Positions 18,224 through 28,101 of a DNA stretch of 64,000 nucleotides are shown here, piece by piece. Under the pieces are notes generated by a model, which saw nothing but the letters and a program-made list of their open reading frames with translations, was not told where the DNA came from and made no database searches. Every line of letters starts with the position of its first letter. Position 1 is the stretch's first letter. Position numbers and translations under genes: made by a program. The stretch spans positions 40,710 to 104,709 of the forward strand of contig NZ_FZNZ01000013.1 in the NCBI RefSeq assembly GCF_900187995.1. Reading direction: 5' to 3'. The stretch is from Prevotella jejuni. GTDB taxonomy: Bacteria; Bacteroidota; Bacteroidia; Bacteroidales; Bacteroidaceae.

Positions 18224-19444
18224 ATGAAAATAGGAGATAAAGTTAGATTTCTGAGCTCTACGGGCGGTGGAATCATTGCTGGTTTCAAAGGAAAGATAGT
18301 GTTGGTTGAAGATGAAGATGGCTTTCAGATTCCAACGCCTGTCAATGAGGTTGTTGTCGTTGAAGATGCTGCAACCGACCGTGCCAAGCTGCGTATCGAC
18401 CAGCAGCAACGTAAGATGGAGAAAGGTGAGGATAATCGCAGTATTAAGCAACGATTGACAGCTGCGGGAGCAGAAGAAGAGGAGGTAGGTGAGAATTGGC
18501 GTGATGTCGATGCTGACATTGAGCTTAATGATGACCCTTCCCTTAATTTTGAAGCCCCAGTAAAAGAGCGTATTGGTGGTGATGAATTGTCTGTCTATTT
18601 GGCTTTCACTCCTACTGATATTAAGAATCTTACGACGACACACTTCAAGTCTTACCTCGTCAATGATTCTAATTACTATGTTCATTTCTCTTACGCATTG
18701 AAACAAGAAGAGAAGTGGGTACTGAAAGCTGTTGGTGAGTTAGAACCTAATATGAAGTTACTCATAGAGGATTTCACACTTGCCGACCTCAATAACATGT
18801 TACAGGGCTGTGTTCAGCTTCAGAGTTATAAGAAGGATAAGCCTTTCACCCTCAAGCCTACTTGCGATCTTCAAGTTAAGATTGATGCCGTGAAGTTCTA
18901 TAAGCTTAATACTTTCCACGAGAGTGTATTCTTTGAACAACCAGCTTTGATATACACGTTAATAGAGAAAGACAAGCCAGCACAGCATCCGATGTTAGAA
19001 CCTCTGACAAGGAAAGCAGAGGACGAGGCTACCGAGAAACTGAAAGTGGGATATTCTTCTCCAAGTCGTCTTTCTGAAGAAGAAATCGACAAAAAGACTG
19101 AGGAACTTGCTAAACGCTACAAAGTTGAGCGTAAGAAGCCTGCGAAGCAGATTCTTAACGATGATAAGATTATCATAGATCTTCATGCTGATGAGTTGCT
19201 TGAGACGACAGTTGGTATGACCTCAGCCGATATTCTTGAATATCAATTGGATGTTTTCCGTCGTACACTCGACCAGTATAAGGGGCAGCGTGGTAAGAAA
19301 CTCATCTTTATTCATGGCAAGGGCGAAGGTGTTTTGCGCCATGCCATCATCCATGAGCTCAACTATAAATACAAGCATTATTCTTATCAGGATGCTTCTT
19401 TCCGTGAGTATGGCTACGGAGCTACCCAAGTGACAATTAAATAA
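18224..19444 (+). CDS. DUF2027 and Smr domain protein
   Basis: 406 aa from the ATG at 18224, whose MKIGDKVRFLSS opening is typical of the family; an in-frame start 36 bases upstream is less likely. An N-terminal SH3-like DUF2027 segment (residues 1-60) leads to a charged linker, a central beta domain and a C-terminal Smr domain (about 317-406) with DLHADEL and IHGKGEGVLR. Smr domains are usually nucleases or nucleic-acid-binding domains, and Bacteroidetes have this fused form widely. No specific function is known. Confidence 0.9.
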   Translation: MKIGDKVRFLSSTGGGIIAGFKGKIVLVEDEDGFQIPTPVNEVVVVEDAATDRAKLRIDQQQRKMEKGEDNRSIKQRLTAAGAEEEEVGENWRDVDADIELNDDPSLNFEAPVKERIGGDELSVYLAFTPTDIKNLTTTHFKSYLVNDSNYYVHFSYALKQEEKWVLKAVGELEPNMKLLIEDFTLADLNNMLQGCVQLQSYKKDKPFTLKPTCDLQVKIDAVKFYKLNTFHESVFFEQPALIYTLIEKDKPAQHPMLEPLTRKAEDEATEKLKVGYSSPSRLSEEEIDKKTEELAKRYKVERKKPAKQILNDDKIIIDLHADELLETTVGMTSADILEYQLDVFRRTLDQYKGQRGKKLIFIHGKGEGVLRHAIIHELNYKYKHYSYQDASFREYGYGATQVTIK

Positions 19445-19457
19445 ATTAGTTTTTTAT

Positions 19458-21428
19458 ATGAAAAATGGACTTATAAAGGTTGCTGCAGCTATTCCAGCGG
19501 TGAAGGTTGCTGATACGAAGTTTAATCTCATAGAGACTGAGAAGCAGATTGCCGTTGCTGATGGACAGGGTGTAGAGATTATTGTTTTCCCAGAATTGTC
19601 ATTGACGGGTTATTCTTGTCAAGACCTATTTCAACAACAGTTATTGTTGGATGATGCCGAACAATCTGTCCTTAGATTACTTGAATTTACACGCCAGTTA
19701 GATATAACAGTCATTGTGGGTGCACCCGTTACTGTTGGTCCGCTGCTACTTAACTGTGCAATCGTGATACAGCAGGGTAAACTACTTGGAATCGTTGCAA
19801 AGACATTCCTTCCTAATTACAGTGAGTTCTATGAGAAGCGATGGTTTGCTTCCTCACAGGATTTACGTCCACAGCATATTCACTTTGCAGGGAGTAATAT
19901 CCTCGTAACACCCGAACTACAGCTTTTCCGCACATCAGAAGGTGTGACCTTCTCTATTGAGATTTGCGAAGATGTATGGGCTCCAACCCCGCCAAGTAAT
20001 CATCTTGCTTTGGCTGGTGCTGAGATTATCTTTAACCTGTCAACGAGTGACGACCTTATAGGTAAGCATGATTACTTAAAGAATCTTTTGTCTCAACAGA
20101 GCGCACGCACCATCAGCGGGTATGTCTATAGCAGTAGTGGTTTTGGTGAAAGTACACAGGATGTTGTCTTTGGGGGTAATGCTTTAATCTATGAAAATGG
20201 TACACTCCTAAAACAAGCGAAGCGTTTTCAGATTGATCCACAGTTAGTTATATCTGAAATTGATATCGAACGTCTGCGTGGAGAACGTCGCACTAATAGT
20301 ACATTTGTCAATGCGCAGCGTCCTGTTGCTTCTGGACTTGTCGGTATTACAGGACAAATCGGTAAGTTGGGTATCCATGTTGAATGTATGCCACCACTTA
20401 ATCCTATGCGCGACTTTGTGCTGACACGTGAGTTTGATAAGCATCCTTTCATTCCCAAGTCAGAGAACATAAAGGATGCTTGCGATGAGATTTACAATAT
20501 CCAAATTAGTGGTTTAGCGAAGCGATTAGTACATACAAATTGTAAGACGGCAGTCATTGGTATCAGTGGTGGACTTGATTCTACCCTTGCTTTACTTGTA
20601 GTTGTCAAGACGTTCGATAGACTTGGGCTTGATCGTAAGGGTATTGTGGGTGTCACTATGCCAGGTTTTGGAACCACTGGGCGTACCTACAAAAATGCAA
20701 TGTTACTCATGGAACGTCTTGGAATAACAATACGAGAAATTGATATTAAGGCTTCTGTCTTGCAGCACTTTGAAGATATAGGCCATGATGCCAATGTTCA
20801 TGACTCAACATACGAGAATGCGCAGGCACGTGAGCGTACGCAGATTTTGATGGATTTGAGTAATCAGTTGAATGGACTTGTTATTGGTACAGGCGACCTT
20901 AGTGAGTTAGCTTTGGGCTGGTGTACCTATAATGGCGACCACATGAGTATGTATGCTGTTAACTGTAGCATACCAAAGACGCTGATACAGTATCTTGTTC
21001 GTTATGCAGCTGATACTGCAAAGGATAAGACAGTAGGTCAGACTTTGATTGATATTGTAGACACGCCAATCTCACCAGAGTTGACACCAGCTGATAATAA
21101 GGGAGATATAGCACAGAAGACAGAAGACCTTGTCGGTCCATACGAGCTTCATGATTTCTTCCTTTATTATGTCTTGCGCTGTGGTTTCCGTCCTTCTAAA
21201 ATCTATTGGATGGCACAGAATGCCTTCCGTGGTGTTTATACTGATGATGTTATTCTAGATTGGTTACGCCTCTTCTATCGTAGATTTTTCTCACAGCAGT
21301 TTAAGCGTTCGTGCTTACCTGACGGACCAAAGGTGGGCAGCGTGAGCCTTTCTCCACGTGGCGACTGGCGAATGCCTTCAGACGCTATGTCTACAAATTG
21401 GCTCAAAGAGTTAGAAGAATTATCATGA
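19458..21428 (+). CDS. nadE: Glutamine-dependent NAD+ synthetase
   Basis: 656 aa. The N-terminal nitrilase-type glutaminase domain (1-300) has the Glu-Lys-Cys triad in FPELSLTGY, AKTFLPNY and EICEDVW. The C-terminal synthetase domain has the ATP-binding P-loop SGGLDST near residue 372 and GTGDLSELALGW further on. It converts nicotinic acid adenine dinucleotide to NAD+ with glutamine as nitrogen source. The stop overlaps the next start (ATGA), indicating translational coupling. Confidence 0.96.
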   Translation: MKNGLIKVAAAIPAVKVADTKFNLIETEKQIAVADGQGVEIIVFPELSLTGYSCQDLFQQQLLLDDAEQSVLRLLEFTRQLDITVIVGAPVTVGPLLLNCAIVIQQGKLLGIVAKTFLPNYSEFYEKRWFASSQDLRPQHIHFAGSNILVTPELQLFRTSEGVTFSIEICEDVWAPTPPSNHLALAGAEIIFNLSTSDDLIGKHDYLKNLLSQQSARTISGYVYSSSGFGESTQDVVFGGNALIYENGTLLKQAKRFQIDPQLVISEIDIERLRGERRTNSTFVNAQRPVASGLVGITGQIGKLGIHVECMPPLNPMRDFVLTREFDKHPFIPKSENIKDACDEIYNIQISGLAKRLVHTNCKTAVIGISGGLDSTLALLVVVKTFDRLGLDRKGIVGVTMPGFGTTGRTYKNAMLLMERLGITIREIDIKASVLQHFEDIGHDANVHDSTYENAQARERTQILMDLSNQLNGLVIGTGDLSELALGWCTYNGDHMSMYAVNCSIPKTLIQYLVRYAADTAKDKTVGQTLIDIVDTPISPELTPADNKGDIAQKTEDLVGPYELHDFFLYYVLRCGFRPSKIYWMAQNAFRGVYTDDVILDWLRLFYRRFFSQQFKRSCLPDGPKVGSVSLSPRGDWRMPSDAMSTNWLKELEELS

Positions 21429-21940
21429 AACGGACAGTTTTAAGTCTTTTCATCCTTTTATTGATTCCTCTGTGCAGCCTGGCACAGGGGAATCTTCCTT
21501 TGCTCCAAGTCCCTATATTAGACCTGTTACAATATCAGGTGCAGAAGGGTAAAAGGACAATAGCCCCCTTTCTTTTTAGCAAATACGGATTTAGACGAAT
21601 ACCGACTGAGCTGGTGAATGACGATGCTCGTCAGCTTTGGGGATGGCATGTCGGTCCAAACAGCGAATTCAATCAAGTGAAACAGCCTTTTTATCGACTC
21701 TTTGCAAAGAAGGATAATTCGAGTATAGCAATCATTGACGATAGGGGAGGAGCATTACAAGTCGTCTTTTGGAACAAGGAATATTACCATGTTTTTATCT
21801 CTGGACTTCAATTGCATGGCTATCGACTACAACCCATGAAGCATACGAGTAATATTCTTCGTTTTCAGCGAGAGGGTAGTTCTGTGATTGTTGATGTAAC
21901 GGTGTGGTCGGATATATATGTTTTAGAACTCCATAACTAA
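21425..21940 (+). CDS. Small secreted protein of unknown function
   Basis: 171 aa from the ATG at 21425, which overlaps the nadE stop. An N-terminal signal peptide ends near SLAQ (residue about 20), so it is exported. The mature part has alternating hydrophobic and polar stretches suggesting a beta-rich domain, with no motif that I recognise. The overlap with nadE implies co-expression, but a functional link is not evident. Confidence 0.75.
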   Translation: MKRTVLSLFILLLIPLCSLAQGNLPLLQVPILDLLQYQVQKGKRTIAPFLFSKYGFRRIPTELVNDDARQLWGWHVGPNSEFNQVKQPFYRLFAKKDNSSIAIIDDRGGALQVVFWNKEYYHVFISGLQLHGYRLQPMKHTSNILRFQREGSSVIVDVTVWSDIYVLELHN

Positions 21941-21950
21941 GTTTGCTATT

Positions 21951-21990
21951 GTAGGTTTTCTTTTACTTGGAGTAAAAGAACTACCTTATT
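21951..21990 (+). terminator. Probable terminator of the nadE unit
   Basis: Arms 21958-21967 and 21971-21980 pair perfectly (10 bp, 3-base loop), and GTAG/CTAC extends the stem around a bulge. It begins about 10 bases after the last stop codon; the following sequence is only moderately T-rich. Confidence 0.55.
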
Positions 21991-22079
21991 TGTTGAATGT
22001 AATAAAATATATTTACATTATTTTGCGGGTAGTTGGGTTGGGGAATGAAACAGATGTCTTTTAATCTTTCTTACAACTA

Positions 22080-22215
22080 TCTCGTTCTTAGATAGTTATA
22101 GATGGCGTTGGAGAAGACGCCTAACAAGAGTCAAGAAAGGCGTTAACAACATGCTAAAAGGGCGTCTTTTAGATGGCAGTAAAGGCTTAGTTCGACTGTA
22201 GTTAAGCCTTAGTAC
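22080..22215. repeat. GGCGTC-type intergenic repeat, copy A
   Basis: Holds several short palindromic words of the type GAAGACGCC and AAGGCGTT spaced about 20 bases apart, including AAGGCGTTAACAACAT at 22137-22152. The same word occurs in reverse orientation at about 48901-48916 (copy C), and related GGCGTC/GACGCC words occur at 42529-42615 (copy B). The rest of this 490-base intergenic region shows no gene. Confidence 0.6.
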
Positions 22216-22345
22216 ATTTGGAATAGAGGAAAAATATTAACATTCTTGCTTGCTTTCTGTTTCTGTACGAAGAAGATATTTAGATTTAATAATCTATTCT
22301 ATACCTAAAATGTAATCGTTATTTTAGTATTTTACATTCACTTTC

Positions 22346-22376
22346 TTCGTTTTCTGTAGGATATTACTTAACTTTG
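22346..22376 (+). promoter_or_regulatory. Promoter for the outer-membrane protein gene
   Basis: TAACTTTG at 22369-22376 is a consensus -7 box; TTCG at 22346-22349 lies 19 bases upstream as an imperfect -33 element. The 5' UTR would be about 50 bases. Confidence 0.6.
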
Positions 22377-22430
22377 TAAACACATTAAACAATCTTTATC
22401 ATTGATATAATCTAAATATAAAAACATCTT

Positions 22431-25187
22431 ATGAGAAACGGACTAATTTTGTTGTTAATGTTATTATTTTGCTGCAGTAATGTACATGCAAAAGATGATG
22501 CAATCCCTGTTCAAGGGCGAGTGCTTGATAACATGACGGGAGCTGGAGTGCCAAGTGCCAAGGTTTACCTGATGACCTTAGACAGTGTTGTTATAGATAG
22601 TTTGATAGCCGCACCTGCAGAGGCTGGAGAAGATGCGGGCTTCTACCGCTTTGAACACTTGACAAAAGTCGGGAATTACATCGTACGTGCAAGTGCTGAG
22701 GGGTATGAGGACGGCTATATGCACTTTGTGTTGAGGAGTAAGCGAGAGTTTTTTGTACCTGTAAAGCCTATACGATTGGCAAAGGCGCACGAATTGGCAG
22801 AAGTGACAGTAAAGGCTACAAAGGTTAAGATGGTTGTTGCGGGCGATACGATTATCTATAATGCTGATGCTTTCAATCTTGCAGAGGGTAGCATGCTTGA
22901 TGCGCTAATTAGCAAGTTGCCAGGCGCACGACTGACCAAAGATGGGCAAATATTCGTCAATGGCAAGTATATTCAAAGCCTTTTAGTCAACGGACGAGAG
23001 TTTTTCAGTGGAAACCCAATGTTGGCATTGGAGAATCTACCTGCCTATACGGTTAATAAAATCAAAGTTTTTAACAAGTCGGGAGCAGCTTCAAAGTTGG
23101 CAGGACGTGATATGGGCGATAAGAACTATGTGATGGATGTAAAGCTGAAGAAGGAGTATGCCGTAGGCTATATGGGTAACGTTGAAGCTGGTGCTGGTTC
23201 GAACAACAGATATAAGCTACGTGGCTTAGCCATAAAGTTCTCTGACAAAGAACGCATCGGAATATTTGCCAATAGCAACAACCTTAACGACAATCAGCGA
23301 GCAGCACTTAATGGCGAGTGGAGCCCACAAGATGTAGGGAGTGGATTGCAGACAACTAAAACGATTGGTGCTCAATATATGCGCTTTTTAGGAAATGATT
23401 TTTCTTGGTTCGACCTTAGTAGCCTTTGGAATCATACAAATACTGACAACGAGTCTCACTCATCTAAACAAACATTTTTGTATGGTGGAGACTCATATCA
23501 GCATAGCAGGTATAAATCGTTAGGAAGTTCTGATAATTGGTCAGCGGGCAGCAATTTATGCATCCAAAAAGACGAATATTATACGATTAATAATCTTTCC
23601 TTTTCCTATGCCAATAGCCATGGCTTAAATAATAGTAGTATTGAGACATCTGATAATCAATCACTGCTTAACCGTATGCTATCGGCAAATAGCCTTGAAT
23701 CGAGGAATGTTGATTTTAATATTCAAAACAGAAATGGTATCGGCATTATTGCTGATATGATTAGGTGGAACTTTGGAATCAATTATAACCGTAACACGCA
23801 AAAGACATTTTCCCTACAGGATTTGACCTATCTACAGCATAGTCTTCCTCGTGATTATCGTAATCAATATATAGACCGCCTTAATCAAAACCTTAAGTTG
23901 TCAGCTGGTATCAGTTATAATTGGGCTTTTAGAAATATCAGTTTACAACCTGAGTATAATTACGCATATTCTTATATAAAAACGGATCATCCACTCTATC
24001 GTCTTGATAAGATTTCTGGACGTGATAGTAGTTTGTTCGATAGATTGCCCTCTGCCACAAGCATCTTGGCTACAGTCCTTGATAATGGGAATACTTATCA
24101 CTTTACTGAGTATCAAAATAGTCATCAATTTAACTTCTGCTATAGAGACTTGCATAGTAAACTCTTGAATTGTGAGATAAGTGTCAATTTGCCTGTTCGT
24201 ATAGCTCATGCCAACCTTTATTATCAACGCATGGGACGACACGATGTGTCTCGACAGAGGATATTCTTTGAACCTAATATATGGTTAAAGGGTAACGCAT
24301 GGGAGATAAAAGCTAAGATGAATTCTGAATTCCCTGACCTCACAACAATGGTTAATTATCGTGATGACAGCAATCCTATGAATATCATATTAGGCAATAC
24401 GCAGCTTCGTAATATTCATTATTATGACATAGAAGGTGGTAAGACATTTGAGGGGAAGAAACATAGTCGCCTTAACATTAATACGGGTTATCATCAGACG
24501 GATAATGCTGTGGCTTATAGTCTTGTATTTGATAAACAAACAGGTGTTTCAACCGTTCAGCCCATTAGCGTAAATGGTAATTATCGCATTGATTTAGGGA
24601 TAGGATATACCCGTCCATTGGATAAAAAAGAGAAATTAAGTATTGATAATCAAGCATCCTTTAACTATAATCATAACGTTGACATGGCAATGCTACAAGG
24701 GGCTACACAAAGTCAACGAAGTATTGTAAATAACTGGAAGATAAGTAACGTCTTGAAACTTAATTATCGTCCCGATGATAACTATGAGTTCACACTTCAT
24801 GGCGGAGGTACATATTATCTTATCAAGAGCCAGCGTGAGGGATTTAGTAATATTCATGCAGGAGATTATAATATAGGTATGAATGCGCAAATAACTTTGC
24901 CTTGGAAACTACAATTAACAACCGACCTAACAATGTTTGCTCGCCGTGGTTATCAGCTCTCAGAGATGAATACTACTGACTGGATATGGAATGCACAACT
25001 TAGTCGCAGTTTCATTAATAAGAAACTTTTAGTTAAGTTGCAAGGCTTTGATATGCTCCGTCAGCTCTCTAATACTCAATACTTAATGAACGCACAAGGA
25101 AGAACAGAAACATGGAATAATAGTATTCCACGATATGTAATGTTGTCCCTGTCATGGCGATTTAATGTAAATCCTAAAAAGAAATAA
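22431..25187 (+). CDS. TonB-dependent-receptor-like outer-membrane beta-barrel protein
   Basis: 918 aa. A signal peptide (1-21, ending NVHAK) precedes a carboxypeptidase-regulatory-like beta-sandwich (about 26-120, VQGRVLDNMTGAGVPSAKVYL). Next comes a plug-like segment with LLVNGREFFSGNP (about 125-220), then a long region of alternating amphipathic strands to the C-terminus, typical of a barrel. No TonB box is clear. This is the OMP_b-brl_3-type family of Bacteroidetes, often of unknown substrate. No SusD-like partner or regulator is adjacent, so it appears as a stand-alone gene. Confidence 0.87.
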   Translation: MRNGLILLLMLLFCCSNVHAKDDAIPVQGRVLDNMTGAGVPSAKVYLMTLDSVVIDSLIAAPAEAGEDAGFYRFEHLTKVGNYIVRASAEGYEDGYMHFVLRSKREFFVPVKPIRLAKAHELAEVTVKATKVKMVVAGDTIIYNADAFNLAEGSMLDALISKLPGARLTKDGQIFVNGKYIQSLLVNGREFFSGNPMLALENLPAYTVNKIKVFNKSGAASKLAGRDMGDKNYVMDVKLKKEYAVGYMGNVEAGAGSNNRYKLRGLAIKFSDKERIGIFANSNNLNDNQRAALNGEWSPQDVGSGLQTTKTIGAQYMRFLGNDFSWFDLSSLWNHTNTDNESHSSKQTFLYGGDSYQHSRYKSLGSSDNWSAGSNLCIQKDEYYTINNLSFSYANSHGLNNSSIETSDNQSLLNRMLSANSLESRNVDFNIQNRNGIGIIADMIRWNFGINYNRNTQKTFSLQDLTYLQHSLPRDYRNQYIDRLNQNLKLSAGISYNWAFRNISLQPEYNYAYSYIKTDHPLYRLDKISGRDSSLFDRLPSATSILATVLDNGNTYHFTEYQNSHQFNFCYRDLHSKLLNCEISVNLPVRIAHANLYYQRMGRHDVSRQRIFFEPNIWLKGNAWEIKAKMNSEFPDLTTMVNYRDDSNPMNIILGNTQLRNIHYYDIEGGKTFEGKKHSRLNINTGYHQTDNAVAYSLVFDKQTGVSTVQPISVNGNYRIDLGIGYTRPLDKKEKLSIDNQASFNYNHNVDMAMLQGATQSQRSIVNNWKISNVLKLNYRPDDNYEFTLHGGGTYYLIKSQREGFSNIHAGDYNIGMNAQITLPWKLQLTTDLTMFARRGYQLSEMNTTDWIWNAQLSRSFINKKLLVKLQGFDMLRQLSNTQYLMNAQGRTETWNNSIPRYVMLSLSWRFNVNPKKK

Positions 25188-25234
25188 ACACTTCAAAATA
25201 ATCGGTCTTGATAACATTTTTTCGTTATAAGCCC

Positions 25235-25265
25235 TTTGTGGTATCAAAAAATGTTCGTATCTTTA
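25235..25265 (+). promoter_or_regulatory. Probable promoter for gyrA
   Basis: TTTG at 25235-25238, a 19-base spacer and TATCTTTA at 25258-25265, one base off the -7 consensus. The leader of about 110 bases precedes the start at 25384. Confidence 0.6.
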
Positions 25266-25383
25266 CACCTTGAAAAAGTGCGAAAACGGCTCAGAAAGGA
25301 AATAAAGGCTATTGTGGGCAATTTTAGTCTTTCAAAGAAGAGCTCGTTAAAGTGATAGAAACTTATAACAGAAAAAATATATA

Positions 25384-27966
25384 ATGGACGAAAATCAGAC
25401 AATTGATCAGGACAGAATTATGAAGATCAACATCGAGGAGGAGATGAAAAGCTCCTACATCGACTACTCAATGTCGGTGATTGTGGCACGTGCCCTCCCT
25501 GATGTTCGTGACGGTTTTAAGCCTGTTCACCGCCGTATTCTCTTCGGTATGCGCGGTATTGGTAACTTTAGCAACCAGCCTTACAAGAAGTGTGCCCGCG
25601 TTGTTGGTGAGGTACTTGGTAAGTATCACCCACATGGTGACTCTTCTGTCTATGGTGCGCTTGTGCGTATGGGACAGGAATGGAATATGCGCTACAAGTT
25701 GGTTGACGGACAGGGTAACTTTGGTTCTGTCGATGGTGACTCTGCTGCTGCGATGCGTTATACGGAGTGCCGCCTCTCAAAGATGGGTGAGCACGTTATG
25801 GACGATATCGAGAAGGATACGGTTGACATGGTCAATAACTTCGACGATACGCTGCGTGAGCCTGCTGTAATGCCTACAAAGATTCCTAACCTGCTTGTAA
25901 ATGGTGGTAATGGCATCGCTGTGGGTATGGCAACTAATATCCCTACGCATAACCTTGGAGAAGTTATTGATGGTTGCTGTGCTTATATTGACAATCCAGA
26001 GATTTCTACCGATGGCTTGATGGAGTTTATTCCTGCTCCAGACTTCCCAACAGGTGCATATATTTATGGTCTTCAAGGCGTTAAAGATGCCTATGAGACT
26101 GGTCGTGGTCGCGTCATAATGCGTGCCAAAGCTGAGATTGAGAGCGATGAGAGCCATGATAAGATTGTTGTGACAGAGATTCCTTACGGAGTTAATAAGC
26201 AGCAGCTTATCGAATATATCGCTGACCTCGTAAAGGAAGGTAAGATTGAGGGTATCTCTAATGTCAATGACGAAACAGGCCGTCAGGGTATGCGTATCGT
26301 TGTTGATGTGAAGCGTGATGCCAATGCAAACGTCATTCTGAATAAGCTCTTCAAGATGACAGCATTGCAGAGTTCTTTCTCTGTAAATTGCATCGCCTTG
26401 GTAGCGGGTCGTCCACGTCTATTGAGCCTTCGTGAGTGCATTAAATACTTCGTTGAGCATCGTCACGATGTCACTATCCGCCGTGCACAATTCGACTTGA
26501 AGAAAGCACAGGAACGTGCACATATCTTAGAGGCACTGATTAAGGCTTGTGACAATATTGATGAGGTTGTACGTATTATTCGTGCCAGCAAGACACCTTC
26601 AGAGGCACAAAGAAACCTTGAGAAACGTTTTGACTTCGATGAGCTTCAATCAAGAGCTATCGTTGATATGCGTTTATCACAGCTAACAGGTCTGCGTCTT
26701 GACCAGTTGCATCAGGAGTTTGAGGAACTCATGCAAACCATTAAGGATTTGGAGGAGATTCTTAATAACCCTGAGCGTTGTAAGGAGGTAATGAAGGAAG
26801 AATTGCAGGAGGTTAAGGAGAAGTATGGCGATGACCGTCGTACAGAGATTATCCCTGATGAGCATGAGTTTAATGCTGAGGACTTCTATCCTAATGACCC
26901 TGTTGTTATTACCATTAGTCACCTTGGCTATATTAAGCGCACTCCGCTTGCAGACTTTAAGGAACAGGCTCGTGGTGGTGTAGGTTCTAAGGGTGCTCGC
27001 ACACGTGAGAAAGACTTCACCGAATATATCTATCCAGCAACAATGCATCAGACGATGTTGTTCTTTACTCGTAAGGGACGCTGCTATTGGATGAAGTGTT
27101 ATGACATCCCAGAGGGCGATAAGAACTCAAAGGGACGTGCTATTCAGAATATGCTTTCACTTGAGCCAGGCGATTCTGTTAACGCATTCTTGCGTATTCA
27201 GGGATTGGATAATGATGAGTTCCTCGATTCTCACTACGTAGTATTTGCTACAAAGCAGGGTATCGTTAAGAAGACTTCTCTCCGTGCTTATTCACGTCCT
27301 CGTACCAATGGTGTGATAGCTATCAATATCAATGAGGGTGATGAGGTTGTAGACGTTCGTCTGACAAATGGCCATAACGAACTTATCATCGCTGACCGCA
27401 ATGGTCGTGCTTGTCGTTTCGATGAGTCAAATATCCGTACAATGGGCCGTGTGTCTACAGGTGTACGTGGTATGCGTTTGGACGAAGATGGTCAGGACGA
27501 AGTTGTTGGTATGATTGTTGTTAATGACCCTATTAACGAGACGGTTATGGTAGTATCTGAAGAGGGTTACGGAAAGCGCTCACAGGTTGAGGATTATCGA
27601 TTGACCAATCGTGGCGGTAAGGGTGTTAAGACGCTGAATATCACGGATAAGACTGGTAAACTTGTTGCTATCAAGAACGTTACCGATGATAACGACTTGA
27701 TGATTATCAACAAGAGCGGTATCGTTATTCGTATGTCGGTTGCTGAATGCCGTGTAATGGGTCGAGCAACACAAGGTGTACGTCTGATAAACCTCGCTAA
27801 AAAGAATGATGTTATCGCATCTGTATGTAAGGTGATGAGTTCAGAGATGGAGTCACAGGTTGAGGATGATAGTCGTGAAGACCTTCCAAACACTGATGAG
27901 AATATCAAGGGAGATGCATCATCCACAGCAGATAATACAGAGGTGACACCTGTTGATTTCGAGTAA
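25384..27966 (+). CDS. gyrA: DNA gyrase subunit A
   Basis: 860 aa. The breakage-reunion domain has the catalytic tyrosine at residue 126 ([10 protein letters not shown]) and the quinolone-resistance segment [16 protein letters not shown] at 81-96. The C-terminal half is a beta-pinwheel with six repeats, including a GyrA-box-like [10 protein letters not shown] (about 526). An acidic tail ends the protein. The serine matching E. coli Ser83 is present (Ser87); the position of E. coli Asp87 is Gly91. It relaxes and supercoils DNA with GyrB, whose gene is not in the window. Confidence 0.97.
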   Translation: MDENQTIDQDRIMKINIEEEMKSSYIDYSMSVIVARALPDVRDGFKPVHRRILFGMRGIGNFSNQPYKKCARVVGEVLGKYHPHGDSSVYGALVRMGQEWNMRYKLVDGQGNFGSVDGDSAAAMRYTECRLSKMGEHVMDDIEKDTVDMVNNFDDTLREPAVMPTKIPNLLVNGGNGIAVGMATNIPTHNLGEVIDGCCAYIDNPEISTDGLMEFIPAPDFPTGAYIYGLQGVKDAYETGRGRVIMRAKAEIESDESHDKIVVTEIPYGVNKQQLIEYIADLVKEGKIEGISNVNDETGRQGMRIVVDVKRDANANVILNKLFKMTALQSSFSVNCIALVAGRPRLLSLRECIKYFVEHRHDVTIRRAQFDLKKAQERAHILEALIKACDNIDEVVRIIRASKTPSEAQRNLEKRFDFDELQSRAIVDMRLSQLTGLRLDQLHQEFEELMQTIKDLEEILNNPERCKEVMKEELQEVKEKYGDDRRTEIIPDEHEFNAEDFYPNDPVVITISHLGYIKRTPLADFKEQARGGVGSKGARTREKDFTEYIYPATMHQTMLFFTRKGRCYWMKCYDIPEGDKNSKGRAIQNMLSLEPGDSVNAFLRIQGLDNDEFLDSHYVVFATKQGIVKKTSLRAYSRPRTNGVIAININEGDEVVDVRLTNGHNELIIADRNGRACRFDESNIRTMGRVSTGVRGMRLDEDGQDEVVGMIVVNDPINETVMVVSEEGYGKRSQVEDYRLTNRGGKGVKTLNITDKTGKLVAIKNVTDDNDLMIINKSGIVIRMSVAECRVMGRATQGVRLINLAKKNDVIASVCKVMSSEMESQVEDDSREDLPNTDENIKGDASSTADNTEVTPVDFE

Positions 27967-28101
27967 GATGATGAGTTGAGCTGTCGACAAGTTGAAAAGT
28001 TGACAGGTTACTTGTACCAAGATTATAGGAGACAGCAGTAATCATAAGAATGAATTCAAAATTAATACATGATTATAAACCTTTTAATAAAGATCACTAA
28101 T

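Noticed and set aside
18218..18706. 162-aa minus-strand frame
   Set aside because: Antisense shadow of the DUF2027-Smr gene, without promoter or domain.
25481..25870. 129-aa plus-strand frame within gyrA
   Set aside because: Alternate-frame shadow of a strongly conserved gyrA region.
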